Assembly (NCBI GenBank): GCA_052390115.1 | Contig: JBQTHE010000069.1 | Span: forward strand, 1-64,000 | Length of the DNA: 64,000 nucleotides | From: GCA-003244245 sp052390115 | GTDB taxonomy: Bacteria; Actinomycetota; Actinomycetes; Mycobacteriales; Pseudonocardiaceae | Direction: 5' to 3' | Part shown: positions 22,810 through 31,146 of the stretch, one piece after another | Numbering within the stretch: the first letter of the stretch is position 1 | Layout: each line of letters opens with the position of its first letter | The notes under the pieces: generated by a model | Database searches by the model: none | Seen by the model: only the letters and a program-made list of their open reading frames with translations | What the model was told of the DNA's origin: nothing | Translations under genes and position numbers: made by a program

Positions 22810-25345
22810 GGGTCCGCCACCTGTGCAGGCGCCCGGCGGCTCGACGGGCCACCTCGCCGGGTCCGCCGGCAGCGAGGTAGGAGCGGACCAGGGCGGCGTC
22901 CCGGCGCAGCACCCCGGCCACCCCGTTGCGGTGGACGACCGGGGTCTGCGGGGCGCCGGGCAGCCGATCGGGAGCGGGCCGCGGGTGCCGGCAGAACTCG
23001 ATCAACGGCGCCAGCGCCGCCTCCCAGGTGTAGCGCTGGGCCACTGCCGCGATCCGTTCCCGGCAGCCGGCGGCGAAGGCGTCGTCGTACAGCACCCGCT
23101 GCAGCGCTGCGGCCAGCGCCGCCGGATCGCCGGCGGGTACCACCACACCGAGCTCCTCGGCTGCCACCAGCTCGGCGAAGGCGTCGCCGTCGGTGGTGAC
23201 GATGGGCAGCCCCGCCCACAGGTAGTCCAGCACCCGGGTGCGGAAGGCGAAGGTGGTCTCCACGTGCTCGAAGTGGGTGGTCACGCCGGCATCGGCGTCG
23301 AGCAGCCAGTTCTGCCGGTCGGCGTAGGGCACCCAAGTCTCGTTGAAGAACACGTGCTTCCCGGTCAGCCCGAGGGTCTCGGCGAGCCGGCGGGTCTGCC
23401 CGGCCATACCCATCTCGGGCACGTCGGGGTTCGGGTGGCGCATCCCGAGAAACACCAGGCGCAGGTCGTCGTGCTCGGCGCCCAACGCGTGCACGGCGTG
23501 CAGCAGGGTCAGCGGGTCGAACCAGGAGTAGACACCGCCCGCCCACAGGACGACCTTGTCGCGTGGCCCGAAGCTCAGCGTGTCGCGCAAGCCCGGTCCG
23601 GTGCGTTGCGGCGGCTTGCCGGACAGCCCGAACGGAGCCACCGCGAGCAGCGAACGGGTCGTCGGGTCGGCGTCGTAGACGGTCGGGGACAGCCGGCCGA
23701 TCGCCGCCAGGTGCCCGAGCCAGAAATGCCGCTGCCGTTCCGAGGCGCAGAGGAAGAAGTCGCCGCGGCGCAGCTGGGTCGACAGCACCGCGGTGACCGC
23801 CTCGACGACCTGAGCGCGCTGGCCGTCACCGAGATCCCGGGTCTGCTCCAGTTGCTCCAGGTGCATCGGGTCGTAGATGTCGGCGATGACGATGTGGTTG
23901 GACGTCTTTAACGACGGGATCTGCTCGAGCACGTGGCCTTGAAGGACTACCAACTGGGCCCAGTTCAGGTCTGGACCGATCTGGCGCGCCGGGACGTGCC
24001 GTGCGTCGAAGTCAGCAGGAGGAGGCGAGCAATGCTGGTTGAGGCTGACCAGGCGCACGTCGTGCTCCCCGGCGAGCACCTCGGCCATGTTCCAGGCCCG
24101 GATCGCCGGGCCGGCCATCCGCTGCGACACCGAGTCCGCAGTGATGATCAGGATCCGCCGGCGGGCGCCGTATACCTGAGCCACACCCAGGGCCTCGACG
24201 ATCGCGTCGTGCGCCAGCAGGTAGGGGACTTCAGGAGAAGTGCGCTCCAGGGCGTTGCGCATCAGCGGGACCAGGTCGGCGTCGGTGCGGACTCGGGCGG
24301 CCTGCTCGGCGTGCCGCGACGCGGTCAGCGCGGGAAGCATCTCGACGAACCGGTCGATGGCGTAAATCCCGGCCATCGTCACCCGCGGCACGGCCATCGG
24401 ACCGGTGTCTTCGTGCACGACAGCCCGACACACCGTGCACGAAGGCCCGACACACCGGGCACTGCAGGGCGACACGCCGGGCACAGGGCGGCGGGTCATC
24501 TCCAGTTCGGTGGGGTCGCAGTCGCCGCGGGCGGTGGCTCGGCGCACGGTCAGCGCGAGCGCTGCGGGCAGCACCGTGGCCAGGGTGTCGTCGGAGACGT
24601 TCTTGTAGAGCGCGGCGAGCGCGTTTCGCTCCAGCAGGTAGGTCTCGCGGGCCGGGTCAGCGCCGTGCAGTGAGGCGTGGTGGCGGTGGTAGGCGATCGA
24701 CCGTGGCTCGTAACGCACCCGGTAGCCGCGCAGATTCAGCCGCCAGCCCAGGTCGACGTCCTCGCAGAACATGAAGAACCGCTCGTCGAACCCGCCGAGC
24801 CGGGTGAAGATCTCGCGACGGACCAGCAGCGCGGCGCCGGTGCCGAACAGCACGTCGCGGGCGGTGTCGTGGGCACCATCGTCGGATTTGCCGACGTGCG
24901 GCTTGTAGCCCATCCCGTACCAGGTCAGACCGCCGTCGACGTAGTCGATCCGTTCGCCGTCCCAGTCCAGCACCTTGCTGGCGACCGCGGCGACGTCCGG
25001 GCCTTCGCCTAACGCTTCGACGGCCGCGCGAACCCAGTCTCGGTGCGGCCGCGCGTCGCTGTTGAGGAAGGCGACGATCGAGCCGGTGGCTTCCGTCACC
25101 CCGAGGTTGCAGCCGCCGGCGAATCCGATGTTGGTGGCCGAGCGGATCATCCGGGCCTGCGGGACCGCGGCGGCGATCCGTGCGGCGCTGCCGTCACTCG
25201 ATGCGTTGTCCACGCAGATCAGCTCAAGCGCCTCGGCGGGCCAATTCAGCTCGTCGCGCAGCGCGCGCAGGCAGGTCACGGTGTCCTCGGCGCCGCGGTA
25301 GTTCACCACGATCACCGACACCAAAGGCACCGCGCCCTCGCTCAC
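22796..25345 (-). CDS. Bifunctional glycosyltransferase (GT2 + GT-B domains)
   Basis: An 849-residue protein with two transferase modules. Residues about 8-270 are a GT2 domain: VSVIVVNYRG, CVDNASSDGS, AFLNSDARPH (DxD-like) and GGFDERFFMFCEDVDLGWRL, as in rhamnosyl/galactofuranosyl transferases. Residues about 370-760 are a GT-B domain with VVLWAGGVYSWFDPLTLL and AGLPIVTTDGDAFAELV. Between them (about 287-312) a Cys-rich peptide is encoded by the 22-bp repeat array B, apparently a later insertion that keeps frame. The start is the GTG at 25345, beyond the palindrome. It is the first gene of the leftward operon. Confidence 0.88.
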   Translation of the reverse strand: MSEGAVPLVSVIVVNYRGAEDTVTCLRALRDELNWPAEALELICVDNASSDGSAARIAAAVPQARMIRSATNIGFAGGCNLGVTEATGSIVAFLNSDARPHRDWVRAAVEALGEGPDVAAVASKVLDWDGERIDYVDGGLTWYGMGYKPHVGKSDDGAHDTARDVLFGTGAALLVRREIFTRLGGFDERFFMFCEDVDLGWRLNLRGYRVRYEPRSIAYHRHHASLHGADPARETYLLERNALAALYKNVSDDTLATVLPAALALTVRRATARGDCDPTELEMTRRPVPGVSPCSARCVGPSCTVCRAVVHEDTGPMAVPRVTMAGIYAIDRFVEMLPALTASRHAEQAARVRTDADLVPLMRNALERTSPEVPYLLAHDAIVEALGVAQVYGARRRILIITADSVSQRMAGPAIRAWNMAEVLAGEHDVRLVSLNQHCSPPPADFDARHVPARQIGPDLNWAQLVVLQGHVLEQIPSLKTSNHIVIADIYDPMHLEQLEQTRDLGDGQRAQVVEAVTAVLSTQLRRGDFFLCASERQRHFWLGHLAAIGRLSPTVYDADPTTRSLLAVAPFGLSGKPPQRTGPGLRDTLSFGPRDKVVLWAGGVYSWFDPLTLLHAVHALGAEHDDLRLVFLGMRHPNPDVPEMGMAGQTRRLAETLGLTGKHVFFNETWVPYADRQNWLLDADAGVTTHFEHVETTFAFRTRVLDYLWAGLPIVTTDGDAFAELVAAEELGVVVPAGDPAALAAALQRVLYDDAFAAGCRERIAAVAQRYTWEAALAPLIEFCRHPRPAPDRLPGAPQTPVVHRNGVAGVLRRDAALVRSYLAAGGPGEVARRAAGRLHRWRTRERQ
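24412..24485. repeat. 22-bp tandem repeat array B, inside a glycosyltransferase gene
   Basis: Units start at 24412, 24434 and 24456 with a partial fourth at 24478; the first two begin CGTGCACGA and end CCCGACACAC. Three units equal 66 bp, so the reading frame of the host gene is kept. Confidence 0.85.
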
Positions 25346-25364
25346 GGGGGCGCATCGTGCCCCA

Positions 25365-25434
25365 TCCCGCATTCAGCGGGCTGAGCGGGGTTTCGGCGCG
25401 TCGAATAACCCCGCTCAGCCCGCTGAATGCGGGA
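25365..25434. repeat. Dispersed palindrome, copy 2 (probable terminator)
   Basis: Perfect 28-bp inverted repeat (arms 25365-25392 and 25407-25434, 14-base loop); the left arm starts TCCCGCATTCAGCGGGCTGA. It begins 8 bases after the stop of the leftward GT2 gene. Confidence 0.85.
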
Positions 25435-25442
25435 CGGCGGAT

Positions 25443-26390
25443 CTAGAGTCGGCCAGCCCAGGTGGACCACAGGGCGGCGCGGTCCACGGTGGCCCGACGG
25501 CCGATCCGGTGCCGCGCGGCCAGGGTGGCGGGTAGACCGGCCGTTACCTCGGCCAGCACTTGTAGTCGTAGCCGCAGGGCGAAGTTGGGGGTGCCGGGAC
25601 GGTTCCGGCGAAACGGCAGCGCCAGGGTCAGACCGGCGAAGCGGACGAGTTCCGTAGCGGCCACCCGCGCGGGGGCGCAGCGCAGCAGTACCAGCAGCCG
25701 GTTGCGCTCGTTCCAGCGGTGGAAGGCCGCCGTGCCGTGCCGCGCCGAGGCGCCACCGACGTGCCGGACCCGGGCGCTGGGCACGGTGAGCACCTCATGG
25801 CCCGCCAGCCGCAACCGCCATGACGTGTCGGTGTCCTCGTAGTAGCAGAACAGCGAGCCCGGGACACCGCCTGCGGCCCGCAGCGCATCCGTGCGCAGCA
25901 GCGCAGCCCCGCCACAGAAGCCGAACGGCAGCACCCCGGTGGTGTCCCGGCCGTACCCGATGCGGGTGAGCGCCACGCCGGTGGACGTCACGGTGCCGTC
26001 CCCGGTGTGCAGCACCGAGGCCGCGGCGGCGGCGGTGTCATCGTCGTCGAGAGCCTGCTCCAGCGCGGCGAGCCACCCCGGCTCAGGTTCGGCGTCGTCA
26101 TTGAGCCACGCCGTATAGGGGGTGCTGACCTGAGGTAACGCGGCAGCCAGTGCCCCGGCGTACCCGATGTTCCGGATCATCCTCAGCGCCTGAGGGCGCA
26201 GCTGGTGGTCCGCGATCTCCGCAGCGGTCCCGTCGGTCGAGGCGTTGTCGATCACCAGCACCCGGTGCGACCGGGTCTGGGCGGCCAGCGCGTCCAAGCA
26301 ACGCCCGATCAGACCGCGGCCGCGCCAGGTGACCACGACCACGGTCGTTCGGACGCCTGCGGGCACGGTGCGCGACGGTACCCGTGCCAC
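25443..26390 (-). CDS. GT2-family glycosyltransferase (rhamnosyltransferase-like)
   Basis: A 315-residue GT2 enzyme with TTVVVVTWRGRG, VLVIDNASTDGTAAEI, NIGYAGAL, the DxD-type TAWLNDDAEPEPGW and FCYYEDTDTSWRLRLAGHE. These are the landmarks of WbbL-like rhamnosyl and related transferases. The frame stays open to 26735 but that portion overlaps the divergent gene; I start at the GTG at 26390 (GTG at 26366 is an alternative). It stands alone, divergent from the next two glycosyltransferases, and ends 8 bases before palindrome copy 2. Confidence 0.88.
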   Translation of the reverse strand: MARVPSRTVPAGVRTTVVVVTWRGRGLIGRCLDALAAQTRSHRVLVIDNASTDGTAAEIADHQLRPQALRMIRNIGYAGALAAALPQVSTPYTAWLNDDAEPEPGWLAALEQALDDDDTAAAAASVLHTGDGTVTSTGVALTRIGYGRDTTGVLPFGFCGGAALLRTDALRAAGGVPGSLFCYYEDTDTSWRLRLAGHEVLTVPSARVRHVGGASARHGTAAFHRWNERNRLLVLLRCAPARVAATELVRFAGLTLALPFRRNRPGTPNFALRLRLQVLAEVTAGLPATLAARHRIGRRATVDRAALWSTWAGRL

Positions 26391-26400
26391 ACTCCCTGGC

Positions 26401-27534
26401 GTGCCGAAGCTGGTGGTGCTGTTAGAGCAGCTGCTCGCGCCGGTGCCGGGAGGTACCGGACGGTACTCCCGCGAGCTCACCGCGGCGCTGGCGGCGACCG
26501 CGCCAGCTGGCTGGACGGTGGGCAGTGCGGTGGCCCGGCACGCCGACCCCACCCCGGCCATGATCCCCGGAGTGGAAGGGCCGGATATGTTGCCGCTGCC
26601 CCCCCGGGCACTCGTCGCCGCCTGGGAGTCCGGCATCGCACTGTGGCCGGGTGGCGACACCGTGCACGCCCCGACACCGCTGGCCCCGCCCGGACCCCGC
26701 CGCGGCTGCGACCTGGTGGTCACGGTGCACGACACGGTGCCTTGGACTCACCCTGACGGGCTGACCCGGCGCGGGGTCGGCTGGCACCGCCGGATGATCG
26801 GGCGAGCGGCCCGCCGGGCCAGTGCCCTGGTGGTACCCACCGCCGCGGTGGCCCACGAGTTGCCGCGGTACGTGCCTTGCCAGGCACGGGTGCACGTAGT
26901 CGGGGCAGGGGTCAGCCTGACGGTGACGCGTCCACCGGAAGCGCCTGATGAGATCGCCGGACGGCTTGGCCTGCCGCCGAGGTATGTGCTGGCGATCGGC
27001 ACGCTCGAACCCCGCAAGGGGATCGACACGCTGCTCGCCGCGCTGGCCGTGCCCGATGCCCCCGACCTGCCGGTGGTGCTGGCCGGTCAGCCCGGCTGGG
27101 GACGGGTCGATCCGGCCGCGCTCGCCAGGCGGTCCGGGCTGGACCCGGGCCGGGTGCACGTGCTGGGCCGGATCAGTGACCCCGAACTGGCCGTCGTGCT
27201 GCACCGCGCAGCCGTGCTCGCGGCACCCAGCCGCGCGGAGGGCTTCGGCCTGCCGGTGCTGGAGGCGATGGCGGCCGGGGTGCCGGTGGTGCATTCCGAC
27301 GTCCCCGCGCTGGTCGAGGTCGCCGGCGGCGCCGGCGTGACGGTCCGGCGCAACGACCCGGCCGCGCTGGCTGCCGCCCTGCGCGGGGTGCTGTCCGACC
27401 CCAACCAGGCAGAGACCATGGTGGCCGCAGGTCGGCGCCGGGCAAACCGGTTCACCTGGGAGAGCGCTGCCCGCCGGGTCTGGTCGGTCCATGTTGAGCT
27501 GCACCGCAAGTCGTCACTGAGAGTGCCGTCGTAG
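26401..27534 (+). CDS. GT4-family glycosyltransferase
   Basis: A 377-residue GT-B enzyme. It begins PKLVVLLEQLLAPVPGGTGRYSREL (glycine loop) and has YVLAIGTLEPRKGIDTLLAAL for nucleotide binding. The E-x7-E motif is in SRAEGFGLPVLEAMAAG, followed by VVHSDVPALVEV. The GTG at 26401 leaves only 10 bases to the divergent gene. The next glycosyltransferase starts 9 bases after its stop, so the two are co-transcribed and may act in sequence on one lipid-linked glycan. Confidence 0.9.
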   Translation: MPKLVVLLEQLLAPVPGGTGRYSRELTAALAATAPAGWTVGSAVARHADPTPAMIPGVEGPDMLPLPPRALVAAWESGIALWPGGDTVHAPTPLAPPGPRRGCDLVVTVHDTVPWTHPDGLTRRGVGWHRRMIGRAARRASALVVPTAAVAHELPRYVPCQARVHVVGAGVSLTVTRPPEAPDEIAGRLGLPPRYVLAIGTLEPRKGIDTLLAALAVPDAPDLPVVLAGQPGWGRVDPAALARRSGLDPGRVHVLGRISDPELAVVLHRAAVLAAPSRAEGFGLPVLEAMAAGVPVVHSDVPALVEVAGGAGVTVRRNDPAALAAALRGVLSDPNQAETMVAAGRRRANRFTWESAARRVWSVHVELHRKSSLRVPS

Positions 27535-27543
27535 GATCCCTCC

Positions 27544-28716
27544 GTGTCCGAGCCTCGGGTGCTCATCGACGCGACGGCGGTGCCGGCCGATCGTGGTGGC
27601 GTCGGCCGCTACGTGGATTGTCTGATCACCGCGCTGGAGGCCGACGGCGCGACCCCGCTGGTGTTGTGCCAGCCGCGCGACGCCGAGCTCTACGCCGGGC
27701 TGGCCCCGCACGCCGACGTGCTGCCCGCTCCCGAACAGGTCGCCACCCGGACCGGGCGGCTGACCTGGGAGCAGACCACGCTGCCCTGGCTGGCCGGCCG
27801 GCTGCGGGCCGACGTACTGCACTGCCCGCACTACACGATGCCCCTGGTTCGGATCACTGGGTTGGCTACGGTGGTCACGTTGCACGACGCCACCTTCTTC
27901 ACCGATCCGGGGCTGCACTCACCGGTCAAGGCCCGCTTCTTCCGGGCGTGGACGCGAACCTCGCTGCGCCGGGCCACCGGCTGCGTCGTGCCCAGCGAGT
28001 CGGCGGCCCGGGAGCTGGGGCGGGTCGCAGGCGCCGATCGCCGGGTTCTGCACGTGGTGCACCACGGGGTAGATACCGACCGCTTCCACCTTCCGTCGCC
28101 GGACGAGGTGGCCGCGGTCCGTAGCCGGCTCGGGCTGGGACGGAACCGGTACGTGGCGTTCCTCGGAGCGCTCGAGCCGCGCAAGAACGTGCCCGCCCTG
28201 ATCCGTGGGTTCGCCCGCGCGCACCAGGTCCTCGCGAGCCGGCCCGACCCGCCGGTCCTGGTGCTGGCCGGGCAGCCGGGCTGGGACAGTGAGGTGGAGC
28301 GCGCATTGGCGGCTGTGCCGCACCGGGTGCGGGTGATCCGGGCCGGCTACCTCCCGTTGAGCGAGCTGTCCGGATTCCTGGGTGGTGCGGCGATGGTGGC
28401 CTACCCGTCCCTGGGGGAGGGGTTCGGGCTACCGGTGCTGGAGGCGATGGCAGCCGGAGCGGCGGTGCTCACCACCCGGCGGCTGGCGATCCCGGAGGTG
28501 GGCGGGGACGCGGTGGCCTACTGCGGCACCGAGGCAGAGGACATCGCCGCCGGGATCCTCGAACTGCTCGATGACCCGGCCCGCCGGGCCGAGCTCTCGG
28601 CCGCCGCACAGCGGCGCGCCAAGGAATTCTCCTGGGTGGCCAGCGCGGTGGCGCACCGGCACGCCTACGCCCACGCCGCTGCGACCGCCGCGGTGGCACA
28701 CCGGCGGTCCCGCTAG
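27544..28716 (+). CDS. GT4-family glycosyltransferase
   Basis: A 390-residue GT-B enzyme, paralogue of the gene before it. It shows VLIDATAVPADRGGVGRYVD, CVVPSESAARELGR, YVAFLGALEPRKNVPALIRG and SLGEGFGLPVLEAMAAGAAV (E-x7-E). The GTG start at 27544 is 9 bases after the upstream stop. Similarity to mannosyl/rhamnosyl transferases suggests use of GDP-mannose or dTDP-rhamnose made by genes in this window, but donor choice cannot be read from sequence. Confidence 0.9.
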   Translation: MSEPRVLIDATAVPADRGGVGRYVDCLITALEADGATPLVLCQPRDAELYAGLAPHADVLPAPEQVATRTGRLTWEQTTLPWLAGRLRADVLHCPHYTMPLVRITGLATVVTLHDATFFTDPGLHSPVKARFFRAWTRTSLRRATGCVVPSESAARELGRVAGADRRVLHVVHHGVDTDRFHLPSPDEVAAVRSRLGLGRNRYVAFLGALEPRKNVPALIRGFARAHQVLASRPDPPVLVLAGQPGWDSEVERALAAVPHRVRVIRAGYLPLSELSGFLGGAAMVAYPSLGEGFGLPVLEAMAAGAAVLTTRRLAIPEVGGDAVAYCGTEAEDIAAGILELLDDPARRAELSAAAQRRAKEFSWVASAVAHRHAYAHAAATAAVAHRRSR

Positions 28717-28752
28717 CTCCGCCGAGCGGCCCAAGGTGCAGAATCGATCGCC

Positions 28753-29625
28753 GTGACCCCCCGTTACTCCTACGGCCACGAGCTCGCCGTCGTCACAGTG
28801 ACCTACTCGCCCGGTGACACACTCGAGACGTTCCTGGACTCGGTCGGCAAGGCGACCAGCAGGCCACTGCGCGTGCTGCTGGCCGACAACGGGTCCACCG
28901 ATGGAGCCCCGGAGCGCGCGACCCGCCGCGACGGCGTGCAGTTGCTGCGCATCGGGGAGAACGTCGGGTACGGCAGCGCGGCCAACCGCGGGGTCGTCGA
29001 GTTCGGGCCGGATGTGGGTTGGGTGGTGGTGGCCAACCCGGACATCGAGTGGCACCCCGGTAGCCTCGACGAGCTGCTCGCCGCCGGGGATCGGTGGCCC
29101 AGAGCGGGTGCGCTGGGGCCGCTGATCCGCCAACCCGACGGGACGGTGTACCCGTCGGCACGGCTGCTGCCCGCACTGGGTCGCGGTATCGGGCACGCGC
29201 TGCTCGGCCCGGTCTGGCCGGGCAATCCGTGGACCACGACCTACCGGCAGTCCGGCACTGCCCTGGGGGAGCGGACCGCGGAATGGCTGTCCGGGTCATG
29301 CCTGCTGCTGCGCCGCGCCGCGTTCGAGTCTGTCGGCGGGTTCGACTCCCGCTATTTCATGTACTTCGAGGATGTCGACCTCGGTGACCGGCTGGGTCGC
29401 GCGGGATGGCTCAATGTCTACGTGCCGACCGCGGAGGTCACCCATCTCGGCGGGCACGCCACCAGCCGGGTCTCGGAACTGATGCTCGCCGAGCACCATC
29501 GCAGCACCTACCGGTACCTCGCCGATCGACATCCCGGTCCGTTGCGGGCCCCGCTGCGGCTGGCGTTGCGAGCCGGGCTGGCCGGCCGGTCGGAGTTGCT
29601 GCGTCGCGCCGCACGGCGCAGGTAG
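28753..29625 (+). CDS. wbbL: Rhamnosyltransferase, WbbL-like
   Basis: A 290-residue GT2 enzyme likely adding L-rhamnose to GlcNAc-P-P-decaprenol, the arabinogalactan linker step. Motifs: VVTVTYSPGDTLETFLDSV, LLADNGSTDGAPE, ENVGYGSAANRGV, WVVVANPDIEW (DxD-type), WLSGSCLLLRR and GFDSRYFMYFEDVDLGDRLG. Assignment to wbbL rather than another rhamnosyltransferase rests on the recalled mycobacterial order rmlD-wbbL-manB, here separated only by inserted glycosyltransferase genes, and on length (M. tuberculosis WbbL is about 300). The start is GTG. Confidence 0.85.
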   Translation: MTPRYSYGHELAVVTVTYSPGDTLETFLDSVGKATSRPLRVLLADNGSTDGAPERATRRDGVQLLRIGENVGYGSAANRGVVEFGPDVGWVVVANPDIEWHPGSLDELLAAGDRWPRAGALGPLIRQPDGTVYPSARLLPALGRGIGHALLGPVWPGNPWTTTYRQSGTALGERTAEWLSGSCLLLRRAAFESVGGFDSRYFMYFEDVDLGDRLGRAGWLNVYVPTAEVTHLGGHATSRVSELMLAEHHRSTYRYLADRHPGPLRAPLRLALRAGLAGRSELLRRAARRR

Positions 29626-29648
29626 CGTCCTTGCTGGCCGCAAGCCGG

Positions 29649-29909
29649 TCAGCGGTGTGGACGGGTGGGGGAGAAGCCGCCGTCCGGGTGCGTCCCTCGA
29701 CCGAAGACAGCGGTCGGGATGGTCATCGTGTCCTCGGAGTCAACGTCGTGGTTCGCGGTCCGGGGATCCGCCGCCGCTACCATCACCCGCGGGATCTGCA
29801 CGGTGTTGGTCTGGTCCATCGGCGAGGTCGCCGAATCAGGAGTGACGATGTCGGCCCGACGGGCCCTTGCGCGAGCCAGCGCCTGGTCAGCGCGCTTCAG
29901 AGCGTCCAT
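29649..29909 (-). CDS. Small conserved actinobacterial-type hypothetical protein
   Basis: An 86-residue protein started at the ATG at 29909, which has GGAGG seven bases upstream. The N-terminal helix is Ala/Arg-rich (DALKRADQALARARARRADI). The remainder is polar and probably disordered (VTPDSATSPMDQTNTVQIPR). There is no membrane segment or Cys. It faces wbbL and diverges from the GDP-mannose pyrophosphorylase gene. I recall similar short proteins in other actinomycetes at this locus but know no function. Confidence 0.6.
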   Translation of the reverse strand: MDALKRADQALARARARRADIVTPDSATSPMDQTNTVQIPRVMVAAADPRTANHDVDSEDTMTIPTAVFGRGTHPDGGFSPTRPHR

Positions 29910-30039
29910 GGGTGCGCCTCCTGTCGCTCCTGCGTCGCCATCGGGTCCCGCCGCCTGGGTGACCCGCCGCACGCGTCGAAGCATTCAGCGGCCAGACTAG
30001 TCGCCACCCGAAAGTGGTGAACTGCGAGGAGACGGTGCC

Positions 30040-31146
30040 ATGGTGTCGCGTCCCGCCGTCAAGCCGATCCCGCCGCTGGCCGGCGTCGAGGCAGTGGTGT
30101 TGGTCGGGGGGCTGGGTACCCGGATGCGCCCGCTGACCCTGTCCGCGCCCAAACCGATGCTGCCCACCGCGGGTGTGCCATTTCTTACCCACCTGCTGGG
30201 CCGGATCCGTGCCGCCGGGGTGCGGCACGTGGTGCTGGGCACCTCGTATCGCGCCGAGGTGTTCGCGGCTCATTTCGGTGACGGGTCCGCACTGGGCCTG
30301 ATGCTGGACTACATCGTCGAGGACGAGCCGTTGGGTACCGGGGGCGGGATCCGCAACGTCGCGCCTGCGCTGAGCGAGCCGGATGTGCTCGTGTTCAACG
30401 GTGATGTGCTGTCCGGTCTGGACCCAGCCGAAGTGGTGCGAGCCCACCGCGCCACGCGGGCGGACGTGACGCTGCACCTGGTGCGGGTTCCGGATCCTCG
30501 GGCCTTCGGCTGCGTGCCGACCACCGCCGACGGCCGAGTGCTCGGGTTCCTGGAGAAGACCAACGCCCCCCCGACTGACCAGATCAACGCCGGCTGCTAC
30601 GTGTTCCGCCGGGAGATGATCGACTCGATCCCGGTCGGGCGGCCGGTGTCAGTGGAGCGTGAGACCTTTCCCGGGCTGCTCGCGGCGGGGGCTCGCCTGC
30701 ACGCGCACGTAGACAACTCGTACTGGCTGGATCTGGGGACCCCGGCGGCCTTCGTGCGAGGGTCCGCGGACCTGGTGCGTGGCCTGGCACCCTCGCCTGA
30801 GCTTCCTGGTCCGGTGGGGGATGCGCTGCTGCTGCCCGGAGCTACTGTGCACGTCGATGCGGAGGTCGGGGGTGGTTCCGTGGTGGGCGCGGGCTGCGTG
30901 GTGGAGCGGGGCGCGCAGGTGTTCGGCTCGGTGCTGATGGACCGCGCGCGGGTCGCCACTGGCGCGGACCTGCAGCGCAGCGTGCTGGGCGCTGGCGCGC
31001 AGGTGGGCGCGGGCGCCGTGCTGCACGATGCGGTGGTCGGCGATGGGGCGGTGGTGGGGGCGAACTGCGAGTTGCTGGAGGGCCTGCGGGTCTGGCCGGG
31101 CGTCGTGCTGCCCGACGGTGGCGTACGGTTTTCCGCGGATGCCTGA
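30040..31146 (+). CDS. manB: Mannose-1-phosphate guanylyltransferase
   Basis: Makes GDP-mannose from mannose-1-phosphate and GTP, feeding lipomannan and mannoprotein synthesis. The 368-residue product has the pyrophosphorylase signature VVLVGGLGTRMRPLT with KPMLP at the N-terminus, EDEPLGTGGGIRN, VFNGDV (metal Asp) and INAGCYVF. A C-terminal left-handed beta-helix of hexapeptide repeats (ATVHVDAEVGGGSVVGAGCV and on) follows. The name manB follows mycobacterial usage for Rv3264c. The ATG has GAGGAG upstream. The DNA glycosylase start overlaps its last eight bases. Confidence 0.93.
   Translation: MVSRPAVKPIPPLAGVEAVVLVGGLGTRMRPLTLSAPKPMLPTAGVPFLTHLLGRIRAAGVRHVVLGTSYRAEVFAAHFGDGSALGLMLDYIVEDEPLGTGGGIRNVAPALSEPDVLVFNGDVLSGLDPAEVVRAHRATRADVTLHLVRVPDPRAFGCVPTTADGRVLGFLEKTNAPPTDQINAGCYVFRREMIDSIPVGRPVSVERETFPGLLAAGARLHAHVDNSYWLDLGTPAAFVRGSADLVRGLAPSPELPGPVGDALLLPGATVHVDAEVGGGSVVGAGCVVERGAQVFGSVLMDRARVATGADLQRSVLGAGAQVGAGAVLHDAVVGDGAVVGANCELLEGLRVWPGVVLPDGGVRFSADA

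Noticed and set aside
24412..24485. Possible CRISPR array
   Set aside because: The repeats abut directly (22-bp period) with no unique spacers, and no cas gene is present.
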